Shown: positions 26,248 to 34,496 of the stretch, one piece after another
Layout: every line of letters begins with the position of its first letter
Position numbering within the stretch: position 1 is the first letter of the stretch
From: Pseudofrankia nepalensis
GTDB taxonomy: Bacteria > Actinomycetota > Actinomycetes > Frankiales > Frankiaceae
Assembly: GCF_016786305.1 (NCBI RefSeq)
Contig: NZ_JADWYV010000013.1
Direction: 5' to 3' (one strand)
Length of the DNA: 64,000 nt
Program-made: the position numbers and the translations under genes
Notes under the pieces: model-generated
Told to the model about the DNA's origin: nothing
The model's database searches: none
Seen by the model: only the letters and a program-made list of their open reading frames with translations

Positions 26248-26475
26248 ATCCGGCAGGTCTGGAACCGCCAGCGTAAGGGCGAGGTTCTCCTCGATGTCGA
26301 GGATGTCGGCCTCGGGCACACCACCAGGCCGCGGTGGAACCCCGCGGACCAGTGGATCTGGTCCGAGCAGACCGTCCACCCTTCAGAGGTCGTCGCGGGA
26401 CGGCCCGCGGTCTGGCCCAGCCGGCGCCGCGGTCGGCGGGTCGAGAGCCAGGACCGCTGGTCAGTGAGGTTCTGA
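26248..26475 (+). pseudogene. Serine recombinase fragment
   Basis: An open stretch directly after the DUF3237 stop reads VWNRQRKGEVLLDVEDVGLG and then RWNPADQWIWSEQTVHP. These are hallmarks of the recombinase domain of large serine recombinases (NPRYTGxQVWNRQRK...). There is no catalytic N-terminal domain and no start. Homology fades near 26390 and the frame stops at 26475. It marks the left edge of the accessory island and probably derives from a lost integrated element. Confidence 0.65.
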
Positions 26476-26991
26476 TGGTCCCGTCGGTGTCGGTGCGTCA
26501 GGGGTTGGGAGGTGGCGAGCCAGGAGGCCGGCGAGGCGGTCCATCTCCGCGGTGGGGACCCGGTGATGGGCTGGTCGCTGTAGATGAGTGAACACGGCGG
26601 GGCCGCGTTCGTCTGGGGGCAGGTCCGGGGCCCGTGGGATCACATGGATATGGAGATGCTCGAAGCCGGTGGCCTCGCAGAAGCACGCGACGTAGGTCTT
26701 CTGGCAGCCGAGCGCCGCGGCGAGCGCGTTGCTCAGCCGCCAGGTCACCACTCCGAGCTCGGCTGCCTCGGCGGGCGTGAGGTCCGCCAGCGACAGGATG
26801 TGGCGGCGGGAGACGACGACGAGCCAGCCGGGCATGGCCGCGGTGAGCGCGTGGGCGACCCGCCAGCCGTCCGCGACGAGGATCCGTTCTCTGGGCGGGA
26901 GCGTCGCGGGGTCGGCCCCGTTCTGCGCGCACGAATAACAGCCGGTCGCGGGCGGGGGCGGCGAGCACGGGCCTTCGCCAGTCGGGGGCAC
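26461..26991 (-). CDS. HIT family protein
   Basis: A 176-residue histidine-triad protein, a nucleotide hydrolase or transferase acting on nucleoside phosphates. The triad appears as HLHIHVIPR, and an N-terminal zinc-type pair is in GCYSCAQN. The conserved helix before it is LSNALAAALGCQKTYVACF. The frame runs upstream to 27258, but the extra residues have random actinobacterial composition. GTG 26991 has AGGGAG about 7 bases before it and is preferred. The stop overlaps the end of the recombinase fragment on the other strand. Confidence 0.85.
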   Translation of the reverse strand: MPPTGEGPCSPPPPATGCYSCAQNGADPATLPPRERILVADGWRVAHALTAAMPGWLVVVSRRHILSLADLTPAEAAELGVVTWRLSNALAAALGCQKTYVACFCEATGFEHLHIHVIPRAPDLPPDERGPAVFTHLQRPAHHRVPTAEMDRLAGLLARHLPTPDAPTPTGPSEPH

Positions 26992-27313
26992 GGGGTTGCT
27001 CCCTGGTCCTTTGTACTCGTGGTCGGCCGGGTGGTCAGGGGACGGGCTCGGCGAGGTGCCGGTGCTGTGGCCGCGACGCCCCCGCGCAGCACTGGTGATG
27101 CCGGCAGGTCCGGCTGCCGTTCCTGGCTGGCTATCGTAAGGCTGTGAGGGAGCCTCCGCGGGCCGCCCGAACCAGCCCGCCGGCCCGGCCGCGCACCGAC
27201 GGAAGCTCGCGGCACAGCCGTAGTCGGCCCGCGGGGGAACCAGGTGCCGCCTCAGCACAAGTTGAGCTGGCTCACCACGACGACCAGGACCTCAAGGTCC
27301 ATCGCGAGCATCT

Positions 27314-28561
27314 TCAGAGCCTGACGACGACCAGGGCGATGTCGTCGGGGCCGCCGTTGCTGACGTCGAGGCGGGTGAGCAGGGTGTCGGCCAGGACCTC
27401 GACGTCCAGCTCGCGGCACTCGGTGACGGCGTCGGTCAGGCGGCCCAGGCCGCTGTCGATGTCCTCTCCTCGGCGTTCGATCAGTCCGTCGGTGTAGAGC
27501 ACGAGGACGTCGCCCGGTGCGTAGGTCCCGCTGGCCTGGGGCCGGGGGACAGGCAGCGGGCGCACGCACAGCGGCGGGTCGGTGGCCTGGTCCAGGAGTT
27601 CGTAGGAGCCGCGTCCGGTGTGGGCGAGCACGGGTGGCGGGTGTCCGGCGTTGCTGTAGATGATCAGGTGGCTGCGTCTGTCGATCAGGACCGAGACCAC
27701 GGTCGTGCCGAGCGCGCCTTCGATGGACCGGGCATAGAGCCCGAGAATCTCCAGTGCCGGCGCGGGGCTTGGGATGGCGCGGATGGCGGTGCTCAGGGCG
27801 CTACGGAGCATGCCCATGACCGCGGCGGCCCCCAGCCCGTGGCCGACGACGTCGCCGACGGCGACCGCGGTGTTGTCGTGCGGGAGGTCGACGATCTCGT
27901 ACCAGTCGCCGCAGACATTGAGTGAGGTCGACGCGGGCAGGTAGCGGACGGCGACATCGCGGTGGGCGGGCAGGTCCGGGGTACGGAGCATGACTTCCTG
28001 GAGAGTGAGCGCGACCTCGTGGGCGCGGGCGTGAGCTTCGCGGAGTTCCTCGTTGCGCTGCTGCGACTCCACCGCTCGTGCGTACAGTTCCGCCTGGAGG
28101 GCCCGCATCTGGTCCCGCTCGTCCTGGTCAGTCGTCAGGCGCTGGGCGCGGTGGGCCTCGACGAACGCGGTCACGTCCTCGGAGCGGTGAAGGATCCACC
28201 TCACCGAGCCGTCCGGCGCGAGTACCGGAGTGTTGACCGGCGACCACCAGCGCTCCTCGAACATACCCGGATGTCCCAGGACCGGGATGTCGTATTTCAG
28301 CAACGCCATCGTGTCCCGCCGCCTGGTATCCAGCACCCAGCGCAGAGAGGCGGTCAACCTCCGCACTCCGTCGGCGTTCGGGTCACCAGGATTGTCAGGA
28401 AAAGCTTCGAAGATGTGCCGTCCGACGAGGTCCTGCCGAGTCCGCCCGGTCAGCGCCAGGTAGGCCTGGTTTACGCCCACGATTATCAGATCCGGGTCCA
28501 GTACCAGGTACGGGGTGGCCGTGGCGGCGAACAGCGCTGCATAGTCAATGTCCGAAGTCAT
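27314..28561 (-). CDS. PAS domain PP2C/SpoIIE-type serine phosphatase
   Basis: A 415-residue cytoplasmic sensor phosphatase. Residues 8-130 are a PAS domain (YLVLDPDLIIVGVNQAYLAL). A coiled-coil of about 60 charged residues follows. Residues 200-412 are the PP2C/SpoIIE domain with metal motifs GDWYEIVDL, VGDVVGHGLGAAAVM and the final GPDDIALVVVRL. Such proteins dephosphorylate anti-sigma-factor antagonists in partner-switching stress circuits. No partner anti-sigma gene is adjacent. ATG 28561 follows GGAGGGG. Confidence 0.92.
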   Translation of the reverse strand: MTSDIDYAALFAATATPYLVLDPDLIIVGVNQAYLALTGRTRQDLVGRHIFEAFPDNPGDPNADGVRRLTASLRWVLDTRRRDTMALLKYDIPVLGHPGMFEERWWSPVNTPVLAPDGSVRWILHRSEDVTAFVEAHRAQRLTTDQDERDQMRALQAELYARAVESQQRNEELREAHARAHEVALTLQEVMLRTPDLPAHRDVAVRYLPASTSLNVCGDWYEIVDLPHDNTAVAVGDVVGHGLGAAAVMGMLRSALSTAIRAIPSPAPALEILGLYARSIEGALGTTVVSVLIDRRSHLIIYSNAGHPPPVLAHTGRGSYELLDQATDPPLCVRPLPVPRPQASGTYAPGDVLVLYTDGLIERRGEDIDSGLGRLTDAVTECRELDVEVLADTLLTRLDVSNGGPDDIALVVVRL

Positions 28562-28863
28562 CGCACCCCTCCGCCCGCTGGTCTAGTAGCTGTGGTCCTC
28601 TCCCCGCAATCTAGCGACTGGCTATGCCGATGGGGCCGAGCACCATCTGTCGCTGAAGTCGAGTACCACCGCGCACAGGTGGCGACACCGTGTCGATGAG
28701 GTCGGGGCTTTGTCGCACATTTGGTAGTGAATTTCCGTCATTTGAGGGAGAGGGAACGCGGCGACGTCCGGTATCCGTCTGGGGCCGACGTATGTCGCGT
28801 TCCTTGTGGCGTCGGCGGTGGATCTCTCGGTGGTGGCGCTTCTGGTTGGCACGCGGCACCTCG
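28562..28863. other. Intergenic stretch without recognisable gene
   Basis: About 300 bases between the phosphatase start and the AAA ATPase fragment. Open frames on both strands show no recognisable domain or ribosome site. Confidence 0.5.
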
Positions 28864-29096
28864 CGGTACATGGCGGGCCTGCTGGTCGACGAGTTCGACA
28901 AGAGCGACTACGACCTGCCCAACGACCTGCTGACTCTGTTCGAGGACGCCGAGTTCGACCTGCTCGAGCTCATCCGGGTGCGTGAGACGGAGCGGCCTGG
29001 GCCTACCCGCGGACTGGGGAGGCACGGCGCTCGCGCGCGGTGGGGTGGTGCGTGCCCGCCAGTTCCCGATCGTCGTGGTCACCAGCAACGGGGAGC
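28864..29096 (+). pseudogene. MoxR-like AAA ATPase fragment with frameshift
   Basis: The frame from 28864 reads GLLVDEFDKSDYDLPNDLLT and FEDAEFDLLEL, matching the Walker B region of actinobacterial MoxR-like ATPases (LIDEIDKSDxDLPNDLL). A second frame after about 28990 continues with ARGGVVRARQFPIVVVTSNG and EQDFP, the sensor-1 region of the same family. A frameshift therefore splits one domain. Walker A and the C-terminus are missing, and the right end abuts the IS110 fragment. It suggests a former MoxR-type conflict gene next to the CHAT gene. Confidence 0.6.
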
Positions 29097-29104
29097 AGGA
29101 CTTC

Positions 29105-29212
29105 CCGGTAGTGAGCGGACAGGTAGGTGGACTTCGACCGGGCGGCTGAGGAGGCGGCTTCCCCGAGCGCTGCGCGTAGCCAGCTGTCGCCGCGGCGGGC
29201 GCGGCCGGAGTG
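29105..29212 (-). mobile_element. IS110-family transposase C-terminal fragment
   Basis: Minus-strand residues RGDSWLRAALGEAASSAARS and STYLSAHYR match the conserved C-terminal helix region of IS110/IS116/IS902 transposases (GNxWLRxxLGEAA...Y). Only about 36 codons remain, fused on one side to the AAA fragment. It is a dead remnant. Confidence 0.6.
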
Positions 29213-29216
29213 GGTG

Positions 29217-29267
29217 CAGCGTGCCAAAACTCGATTCGGGGCGTGACCTGCGGTTTCGCTGTTCTAT
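29217..29267 (-). repeat. IS terminal sequence, copy 1 (inverted relative to copy at 49521)
   Basis: The complement of this stretch reads GAACAGCG, then AACCGCAGGTCACG, then GAATCGAGTTTTGGCAC. It matches the sequence directly after the transposase gene at 49524 at roughly nine of ten bases. It is taken as the end of the same IS type, left behind without its transposase. Confidence 0.7.
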
Positions 29268-29411
29268 CAGGTGGCGCGGTGGTGCTCGCGTATTCTCGGC
29301 GGGCGCTTGGTATGACTGCTGCGTCGTGAGAGTGACTGTTCATGCTGTCAGCGTCAGGGGAGCGGTGGCTGTCGCGACAGTGCGGCCCGACGGGCGTTAC
29401 GGGGGCGGAGG

Positions 29412-32399
29412 ATGCGGGAGCGTCTGCTCGGGCAGGTGCGGTCACGGCTGGAAACGTTTGCGGTCGATTGGAAGGCTGGCCGCGCTGTCTACCTGCTAGG
29501 CAAGACGATGCTGACCGGCAACCCGTCGACGCTGAACGAGGCGATCGACCTGCTCCGGCAGGCTGTGGATGCCACTCCTGTTGATTGCCCCGACCGTGCC
29601 GGGCGGTTGTCCAACCTCGGCGCCGCCTTGAGCCTCCGGTATGAGCGCGATGGGAGACCGGCGGACCTGAATGATGCGATCGGTGCCGTGCAGGCCGCGG
29701 TGGATGCCACGCCCGTTGACCAGCCCGTCCGCGCCGTGGACCTGTCTAACCTTGGCAACGTCCTGCGCGCCCGGTTCGAGCAGGTCGGGAGGCTGGCGGA
29801 CCTGGAGGCCGCGATTGCGGCGGGACAGGCCGCGGTGGACACCGTTCCCGTTGACCATCCCGGCCGCGCTGGGATGCTGTCCAACCTCGGCAACGCTCTG
29901 AACAGACGGTTCGGGTGGGGCGGCGAGCTGGCGGACCTGGAGGCCGCGATTGCGGCGGGACAGGCCGCGGTGGATGCCACGCCCGTTGACCAGCCCGTCC
30001 GCGCCGGGCGGTTGTCCAACCTCGGTGACGCCCTGCGCGTCCGGTTCGAACGGCTCGGGGAGCTGGCGGACCTGGAGGCTGCGATTGCGGCGGGACAGGC
30101 CGCGGTGGACGCTACCCCCGTTGGCCACCCTGACCAGGCCGTGTACCTGTCCAACCTCGGTAACGCCCTGCACCTCCGATTCGAACGGATCGGGGAACTG
30201 GCCGACCTGGACGCGGCGATTGTGGCCGGGCAGGCCGCGGTGGACGCCACCCCCGTCGATCACCCCGATCGCGCCGCGATGCTGTCCAACCTCGGTGGTG
30301 CCCTGCACGTCCGGTTCGAACGGGTCGGGGAGCTGGCGGACTTGGACGCGGCGATTGTGGCTGGGCAGGCCGCGGTGGACGCCACTCCCGTCGACTACCC
30401 GGCCCGCGCCGCGATGCTGGCCAACCTTGGCAGCGCCCTGAGTAGCCGGTTCGAACGGAGCGAGGAACTGGCCGACCTGGACGCGGCGATTGTGGCCGGG
30501 CAGGCCGCGGTGGACGCCACCCCCGTCGATCACCCCGATCGCGCCGCGATGCTGTCCAACCTCGGTGGTGCCCTGCACGTCCGGTTCGAACGGGTCGGGG
30601 AGCTGGCGGACTTGGACGCGGCGATTGTGGCTGGGCAGGCCGCGGTGGACGCCACTCCCGTCGACTACCCGGCCCGCGCCGCGATGCTGGCCAACCTTGG
30701 CAACGCCCTGGGTAGCCGATTCGATCGCGACGGTGAGCCGGCGGACCTGGACGCCGCGATCAGCGACTACCGGGCGGCGGTTGGGATGGGCGGAGTGGCG
30801 CCGCGGGTACGGGCAGGTGCGGCGCATGGCTGGGGGCTGGTCGCGGCACGCGGAGGGCGGTGGCTGGAAGCCGTGGCGGGGTATGCCGCGGCGACCGAGC
30901 TGCTGGGGCAGGTCGCGCCGCGCAGCCTGAAGCGCGGCGATCAGGAGCATCTGCTGGCCGAGCTCGGGAATCTGGGCGCGGACGCGGCGGCCTGCTGCGT
31001 GCGGGCGGGGCTGATCGGCCGGGCGGTGGAGTTGTTCGAGCAGGGTCGGGGGGTGCTGCTGGGTCAGGCGTTGGACACCCGCACCGATGTGACCGCTCTT
31101 GCCGAGCAGCATCCCGACCTGGCGGCATCGTTCATCGGCCTGTGTACCGCCTTGGACCAGGCCGACGACCTGCCCGGGCTGACGCAGTCCCAGGTCGGTG
31201 AGGATGCGGCCGCGACCGGCGCGGAACGCCGGGCGGCAGGCGCGGCGTTCGACGATCTGATCGCCCGGATTCGCGGGCTGGCCGGGTTCGAGGGGTTTCT
31301 CCATCCACCGCCGGTCACGGAACTGTTGGCGACGGCGACGGACGGCCCGGTGGTAGTCGTGGCGGTCTCGGAGTTCGGTTCGTACGCGCTGCTGCTGACA
31401 GGCGGAGGGGTGGAGGCGGTGCCGCTGGCCGGGCTGACGCCGCAGGCAGTGCACGACCAGGTGATCGCCCTCCTCGGCGCGCTGGACGACACCACCCCGG
31501 CGCTGCAGGGGCGGTTAGGTGAGATCGTCGGCTGGTTGTGGGATGTCCTCGCCGGCCCGGTGCTCGACCGTCTGGACGTCGTCGGCCCGCCACGCGATGG
31601 CGGCCGGTGGCCACGGTTGTGGTGGTGCACCTCGGGGCTCCTGTCGTTTCTGCCGGTGCACGCCGCCGGCCATCACCACACCCGGTTCGACCCGTCCCCG
31701 GCGACCGTCCTGGACAGGGCGATCGCCTCCTATACCCCCACCATCCGAGCTTTGGCCCACGCCCGCCGCGCCAGCCCGCTACCGGGCGGCAGCCGTGTCA
31801 GCCTCCAGGATGATGGCCGGCTGGTCGCGGTAGCCATGCCCCACACCCCCGACGCCGCCGACCTACCCGGTGCCCAGGTCGAAACCGCCAGCCTGCAGGC
31901 GCGCTTCTCCGGCCAGGTCGACCTGCTCACCGGCCCGCAGGCAACCAGGCAAGCGGTGCTCGGCCGGCTACCGACCGCCCGATGGGCGCATTTCGCCTGC
32001 CACGGCACCGTCAACCTGGCCGACCCGTCCGCCAGCCAGCTGTTGCTCGCCGACCACCAGACCCGGCCGCTGACCGTCCTCGACGTGGCCCGGCTGCGCC
32101 TGCGCGACGCGGAACTGGCGTTCCTTTCCGCCTGCGAAACGGCCCGGCCAGGCAGGCGGCTGACCGACGAGGCAATCCATCTGGCCTCGGCGTTCCAGCT
32201 CGCCGGCTACCGGCACGTGATCGCCACACTCTGGCCGATCAGCGACCGGCACGCCGTCGACATCGCCAACGACATCTACACCACCCTCGCCACGACCGGG
32301 GACGCCGCCGCCGCCGTCCACACCGCCACCCGCCAGCTCCGCGGCCTCTGGGCCCGCCACCCCTCGGTCTGGGCATCCCATATCCACGTCGGCATGTGA
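29412..32399 (+). CDS. TPR-repeat CHAT-domain protease
   Basis: A 995-residue protein. Residues 41-445 are nine 45-residue tetratricopeptide-like repeats (consensus AGQAAVDATPVD... SNLGNAL) and a diverged tenth follows. A helical linker leads to a CHAT (caspase HetF associated with TPR) peptidase domain from about residue 640. The catalytic dyad is intact: His864 in HFACHG and Cys908 in SACET. CHAT proteases cleave effectors such as gasdermins or Csx30-like proteins in defence and death pathways, with the repeats sensing a trigger. ATG 29412 is the first start; GGAGG abuts it, so the true start may be a few codons further in. Repeats 6-7 and 8-9 are identical in DNA (see 30194-30702). A truncated relative lies at 34003. 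Confidence 0.9.
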   Translation: MRERLLGQVRSRLETFAVDWKAGRAVYLLGKTMLTGNPSTLNEAIDLLRQAVDATPVDCPDRAGRLSNLGAALSLRYERDGRPADLNDAIGAVQAAVDATPVDQPVRAVDLSNLGNVLRARFEQVGRLADLEAAIAAGQAAVDTVPVDHPGRAGMLSNLGNALNRRFGWGGELADLEAAIAAGQAAVDATPVDQPVRAGRLSNLGDALRVRFERLGELADLEAAIAAGQAAVDATPVGHPDQAVYLSNLGNALHLRFERIGELADLDAAIVAGQAAVDATPVDHPDRAAMLSNLGGALHVRFERVGELADLDAAIVAGQAAVDATPVDYPARAAMLANLGSALSSRFERSEELADLDAAIVAGQAAVDATPVDHPDRAAMLSNLGGALHVRFERVGELADLDAAIVAGQAAVDATPVDYPARAAMLANLGNALGSRFDRDGEPADLDAAISDYRAAVGMGGVAPRVRAGAAHGWGLVAARGGRWLEAVAGYAAATELLGQVAPRSLKRGDQEHLLAELGNLGADAAACCVRAGLIGRAVELFEQGRGVLLGQALDTRTDVTALAEQHPDLAASFIGLCTALDQADDLPGLTQSQVGEDAAATGAERRAAGAAFDDLIARIRGLAGFEGFLHPPPVTELLATATDGPVVVVAVSEFGSYALLLTGGGVEAVPLAGLTPQAVHDQVIALLGALDDTTPALQGRLGEIVGWLWDVLAGPVLDRLDVVGPPRDGGRWPRLWWCTSGLLSFLPVHAAGHHHTRFDPSPATVLDRAIASYTPTIRALAHARRASPLPGGSRVSLQDDGRLVAVAMPHTPDAADLPGAQVETASLQARFSGQVDLLTGPQATRQAVLGRLPTARWAHFACHGTVNLADPSASQLLLADHQTRPLTVLDVARLRLRDAELAFLSACETARPGRRLTDEAIHLASAFQLAGYRHVIATLWPISDRHAVDIANDIYTTLATTGDAAAAVHTATRQLRGLWARHPSVWASHIHVGM
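30194..30702 (+). repeat. Exact 239-bp tandem duplication inside the TPR array (period 270)
   Basis: Bases 30194-30432 are identical to 30464-30702. The offset of 270 bases equals two 45-residue repeats, so repeats 6-7 were copied to give 8-9. The other repeats differ from one another by many substitutions, so this copy event is recent. Confidence 0.95.
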
Positions 32400-32581
32400 G
32401 GAAGGGATTGGTGCGGCTAGGGGCGGGATGAAGGTAGGAGTTCGCAGTCTCACTCGTGGACTTGGGGCGGAGATTCCACGTTTACGCGACAACCTCGTCT
32501 CCCATGTCAGTTAACCCAATGTGACCGGGGCCGCGTCCCGAGAGATCTTGATCACCATCTTTCTGAACACCGAAAAATCGG

Positions 32582-33523
32582 CTAGGTCGGTGGGGTGAAG
32601 GTGGGTGTGGTGTTGTCGGAGCCGCGGAGGAGGTAGGTGGTGAGCTGGCGGCCTTGCTCATGTTCGTCTTGGGGGTCGGTAGGTGGGGGCCAGCGGAGGT
32701 GGGTGTAGAGGAGGGCGCGGTGGGTGTCGTAGGCGGCTTCGAGGAGGTCGCCGAAGGCTTGTGCGCGGGTGGGGATGGCGAGGGTGAGGGTGAGGGTGGC
32801 GATGGTGAGGCCGATGGGGATGGCCCAGAGGGTGAGGGGTGCGAAGGCGCAGTAGAGCAGGGCCCAGAGGGTGGTGGTGGCGGCGGTGTCGAGGGAGGCG
32901 CGGGCGGCGAGGAGGTCCTGGCGGAGGGTGTCGGGGAGCAGGGGCCACAGGCGGGGCCAGCAGATGATGGCGTCGAGGCCGTATTTGTCGTGGGGGCGGC
33001 GTTCGGCGGCGCGCAGGATGTTTCCGATCGGGGTGGGCAGGAAGTAGCCCGGGGTGGCGGCCGGTGGGTGTCGGCGGCGGCGTTGTTCGAGCCGGTTGTA
33101 GGTGGCGATCTGCTCGACGCTCGGTGTGGCGGGTGGGGTGGGGAATGCGGCGGCGTAGGCGGTCTGCCAGGCGGTTTCCTCGGTTGCGGCGCGGGTGGCG
33201 TGCCGGGTGGCGAGGCGGTGGCGCAGCGGGTTGGTCCAGGCGGGCCAGTAGCCCTCCAGCAGTCGCAGCAGCGGGGTCGCGGCCTGGTGGATGAGGATGC
33301 CGGAGGCGCCGATGCTGAGGAGTGCGGTGAGGATGACGGCGCCTTGCACGAGGCCGGTCTGTTTGTTCAGCCAGTCGGTGTGCCTGGTCAGGGTGTGCAG
33401 GCCGCCGGCGTGCCAGGTCCAGGCGGCGAGTCCCGCGAGCCAGAAGATGAGCGCGGGAAGGGAGACCGCGGCGACCCGGTCGGCGAGTTTGTTCCCGACC
33501 GCTTCCCAGAACGAGCCCAGCAC
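32582..33523 (-). CDS. Membrane protein of unknown function in CHAT-associated module
   Basis: A 313-residue protein with four likely membrane segments in two hairpins: residues about 17-37 and 58-78, and about 215-235 and 237-257. The loop between them is long, basic and Pro-rich (RLEQRRRRHPP, GYFLPTPIGNILRAAERRPH). No family is recognised. It begins 2 bases after the stop of the zinc-ribbon gene (33526), so the pair is co-transcribed. Further upstream on the same strand is the truncated CHAT gene. The arrangement suggests a membrane partner or effector of a CHAT system. Confidence 0.75.
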   Translation of the reverse strand: MLGSFWEAVGNKLADRVAAVSLPALIFWLAGLAAWTWHAGGLHTLTRHTDWLNKQTGLVQGAVILTALLSIGASGILIHQAATPLLRLLEGYWPAWTNPLRHRLATRHATRAATEETAWQTAYAAAFPTPPATPSVEQIATYNRLEQRRRRHPPAATPGYFLPTPIGNILRAAERRPHDKYGLDAIICWPRLWPLLPDTLRQDLLAARASLDTAATTTLWALLYCAFAPLTLWAIPIGLTIATLTLTLAIPTRAQAFGDLLEAAYDTHRALLYTHLRWPPPTDPQDEHEQGRQLTTYLLRGSDNTTPTFTPPT

Positions 33524-33525
33524 GG

Positions 33526-33960
33526 CTAGGACCGGTCCAGCGCGACGTGGTGAGTCGGGCAGGCGGGCACCGGGGTCGCGACGTCGGGGCGGTACCAGAC
33601 GTAGTCACCATGCGGGCAGGCGTAACGGTCCGCCCGGATGGCACCGGGATTCCCGATCGGGTCGGCGCCGCGCGGGGTGCGCTGGTAGCGGGTCTGCTCG
33701 TAGGGCGGCCGGAAGTCCGGCGAGTCAGCGAGGACCTCCGTCAGAAACCAGCGGGTGGTGTCGCGGGTGTCGAGCAGATCCCGCAGTTGGCGGACCTGCC
33801 CGGGCATATCGCGCTGGTCGTCCAGCGCGTCGGCGAGTTGACGATCAAGATCGGCCGCGGCCCGCGGGCCGATCAGATCGGCCAGGTAGGGGCGGATCGC
33901 CCGCGCTGCCTCCACCACACCGGCCTCACCGCCAGCTGGGTTCATATCCTCGAGTTGCAT
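33526..33960 (-). CDS. Small helical plus zinc-ribbon protein of CHAT-associated module
   Basis: A 144-residue protein. The first 75 residues form a helical domain (AARAIRPYLADLIGPRAAAD, DTRDTTRWFLTEVLADSP) resembling small adaptor domains encoded beside CHAT and STAND proteins. The C-terminus holds a likely zinc ribbon, ACPHGDYVWYRP followed by ACPTHHVAL. I do not recognise a named family. AAGGGA lies about 9 bases before ATG 33960. It is followed immediately by the membrane-protein gene and preceded by the CHAT fragment, so a role as adaptor between sensor protease and membrane protein is a guess from context. Confidence 0.7.
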   Translation of the reverse strand: MQLEDMNPAGGEAGVVEAARAIRPYLADLIGPRAAADLDRQLADALDDQRDMPGQVRQLRDLLDTRDTTRWFLTEVLADSPDFRPPYEQTRYQRTPRGADPIGNPGAIRADRYACPHGDYVWYRPDVATPVPACPTHHVALDRS

Positions 33961-34002
33961 TCCGTGTCCCTTGATGGCCGTCGTGTTCGTAAGGCATGGC
34001 GG

Positions 34003-34251
34003 TCAGGGCCCGACGTGGATATGAGACGCCCACGTCGAAGGCGCGGCAGCCCAACGGTCGCGGAGTTCGCGCACGGCCGTGTGGACGGCGGCGGCTGCGT
34101 CCCCGGTCGTCGCCAGTGCAGCGTAGATGTCGTCAGCGACGGCGACGGCATGCTGGTCGCCGATCGGCCACAGGGTAGCGATCACATGGCGGTAGCCCGC
34201 AAGCTGGAACGCCGACGCCAGATGTATCGCCTCGTCGACAAGCCGCAGCCG
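34003..34251 (-). pseudogene. CHAT-domain protease C-terminal fragment
   Basis: The last about 82 codons (VDEAIHLASAFQLAGYRHVI, then ATLWPIGDQHAV and HIHVGP at the end) are closely similar to the C-terminus of the intact CHAT protein ending at 32399. The catalytic His and Cys blocks and all repeats are absent; sequence upstream of 34251 is unrelated although the frame stays open to 34413. It is a decayed second CHAT gene that once led the zinc-ribbon/membrane-protein pair. Confidence 0.8.
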
Positions 34252-34496
34252 TTCGTGCGACAGCCGGTGGTCTGGATCTCGAGCTGGCTGAGGGGGTGCT
34301 CGGATCTCGAAACGGTCCCTGGCTGGTCGGCGAGCCGACCGGGAGTCGGTGAGCGCGGTCGCTTCGGGGCGGTTTACCCACAGGGCGAGCGGCGGTGCAG
34401 TGGCATGGCTCACCTGTGTTCGGCGGGGGGAGAGTCGAGGGACCGTCGGTGGTTCGGTGAGGGGGCCGCATCGACCACCGCTGGCGGAGGATGACC

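Noticed and set aside
29560..30760. CRISPR-like regular repetition
   Set aside because: The period is 135 bases and in frame, the units encode tetratricopeptide-like repeats, and there are no short constant repeats with variable spacers.
29496..31454. Minus-strand open frame of 652 codons with regular repeats
   Set aside because: It is the antisense shadow of the TPR array; its repeats follow the coding repeats exactly.
32654..33529. Plus-strand Gly/Glu/Val-rich open frame of 291 codons
   Set aside because: It is antisense to the membrane-protein gene; the very high Gly and Val content is the usual mirror of Pro/Thr/His-rich coding.
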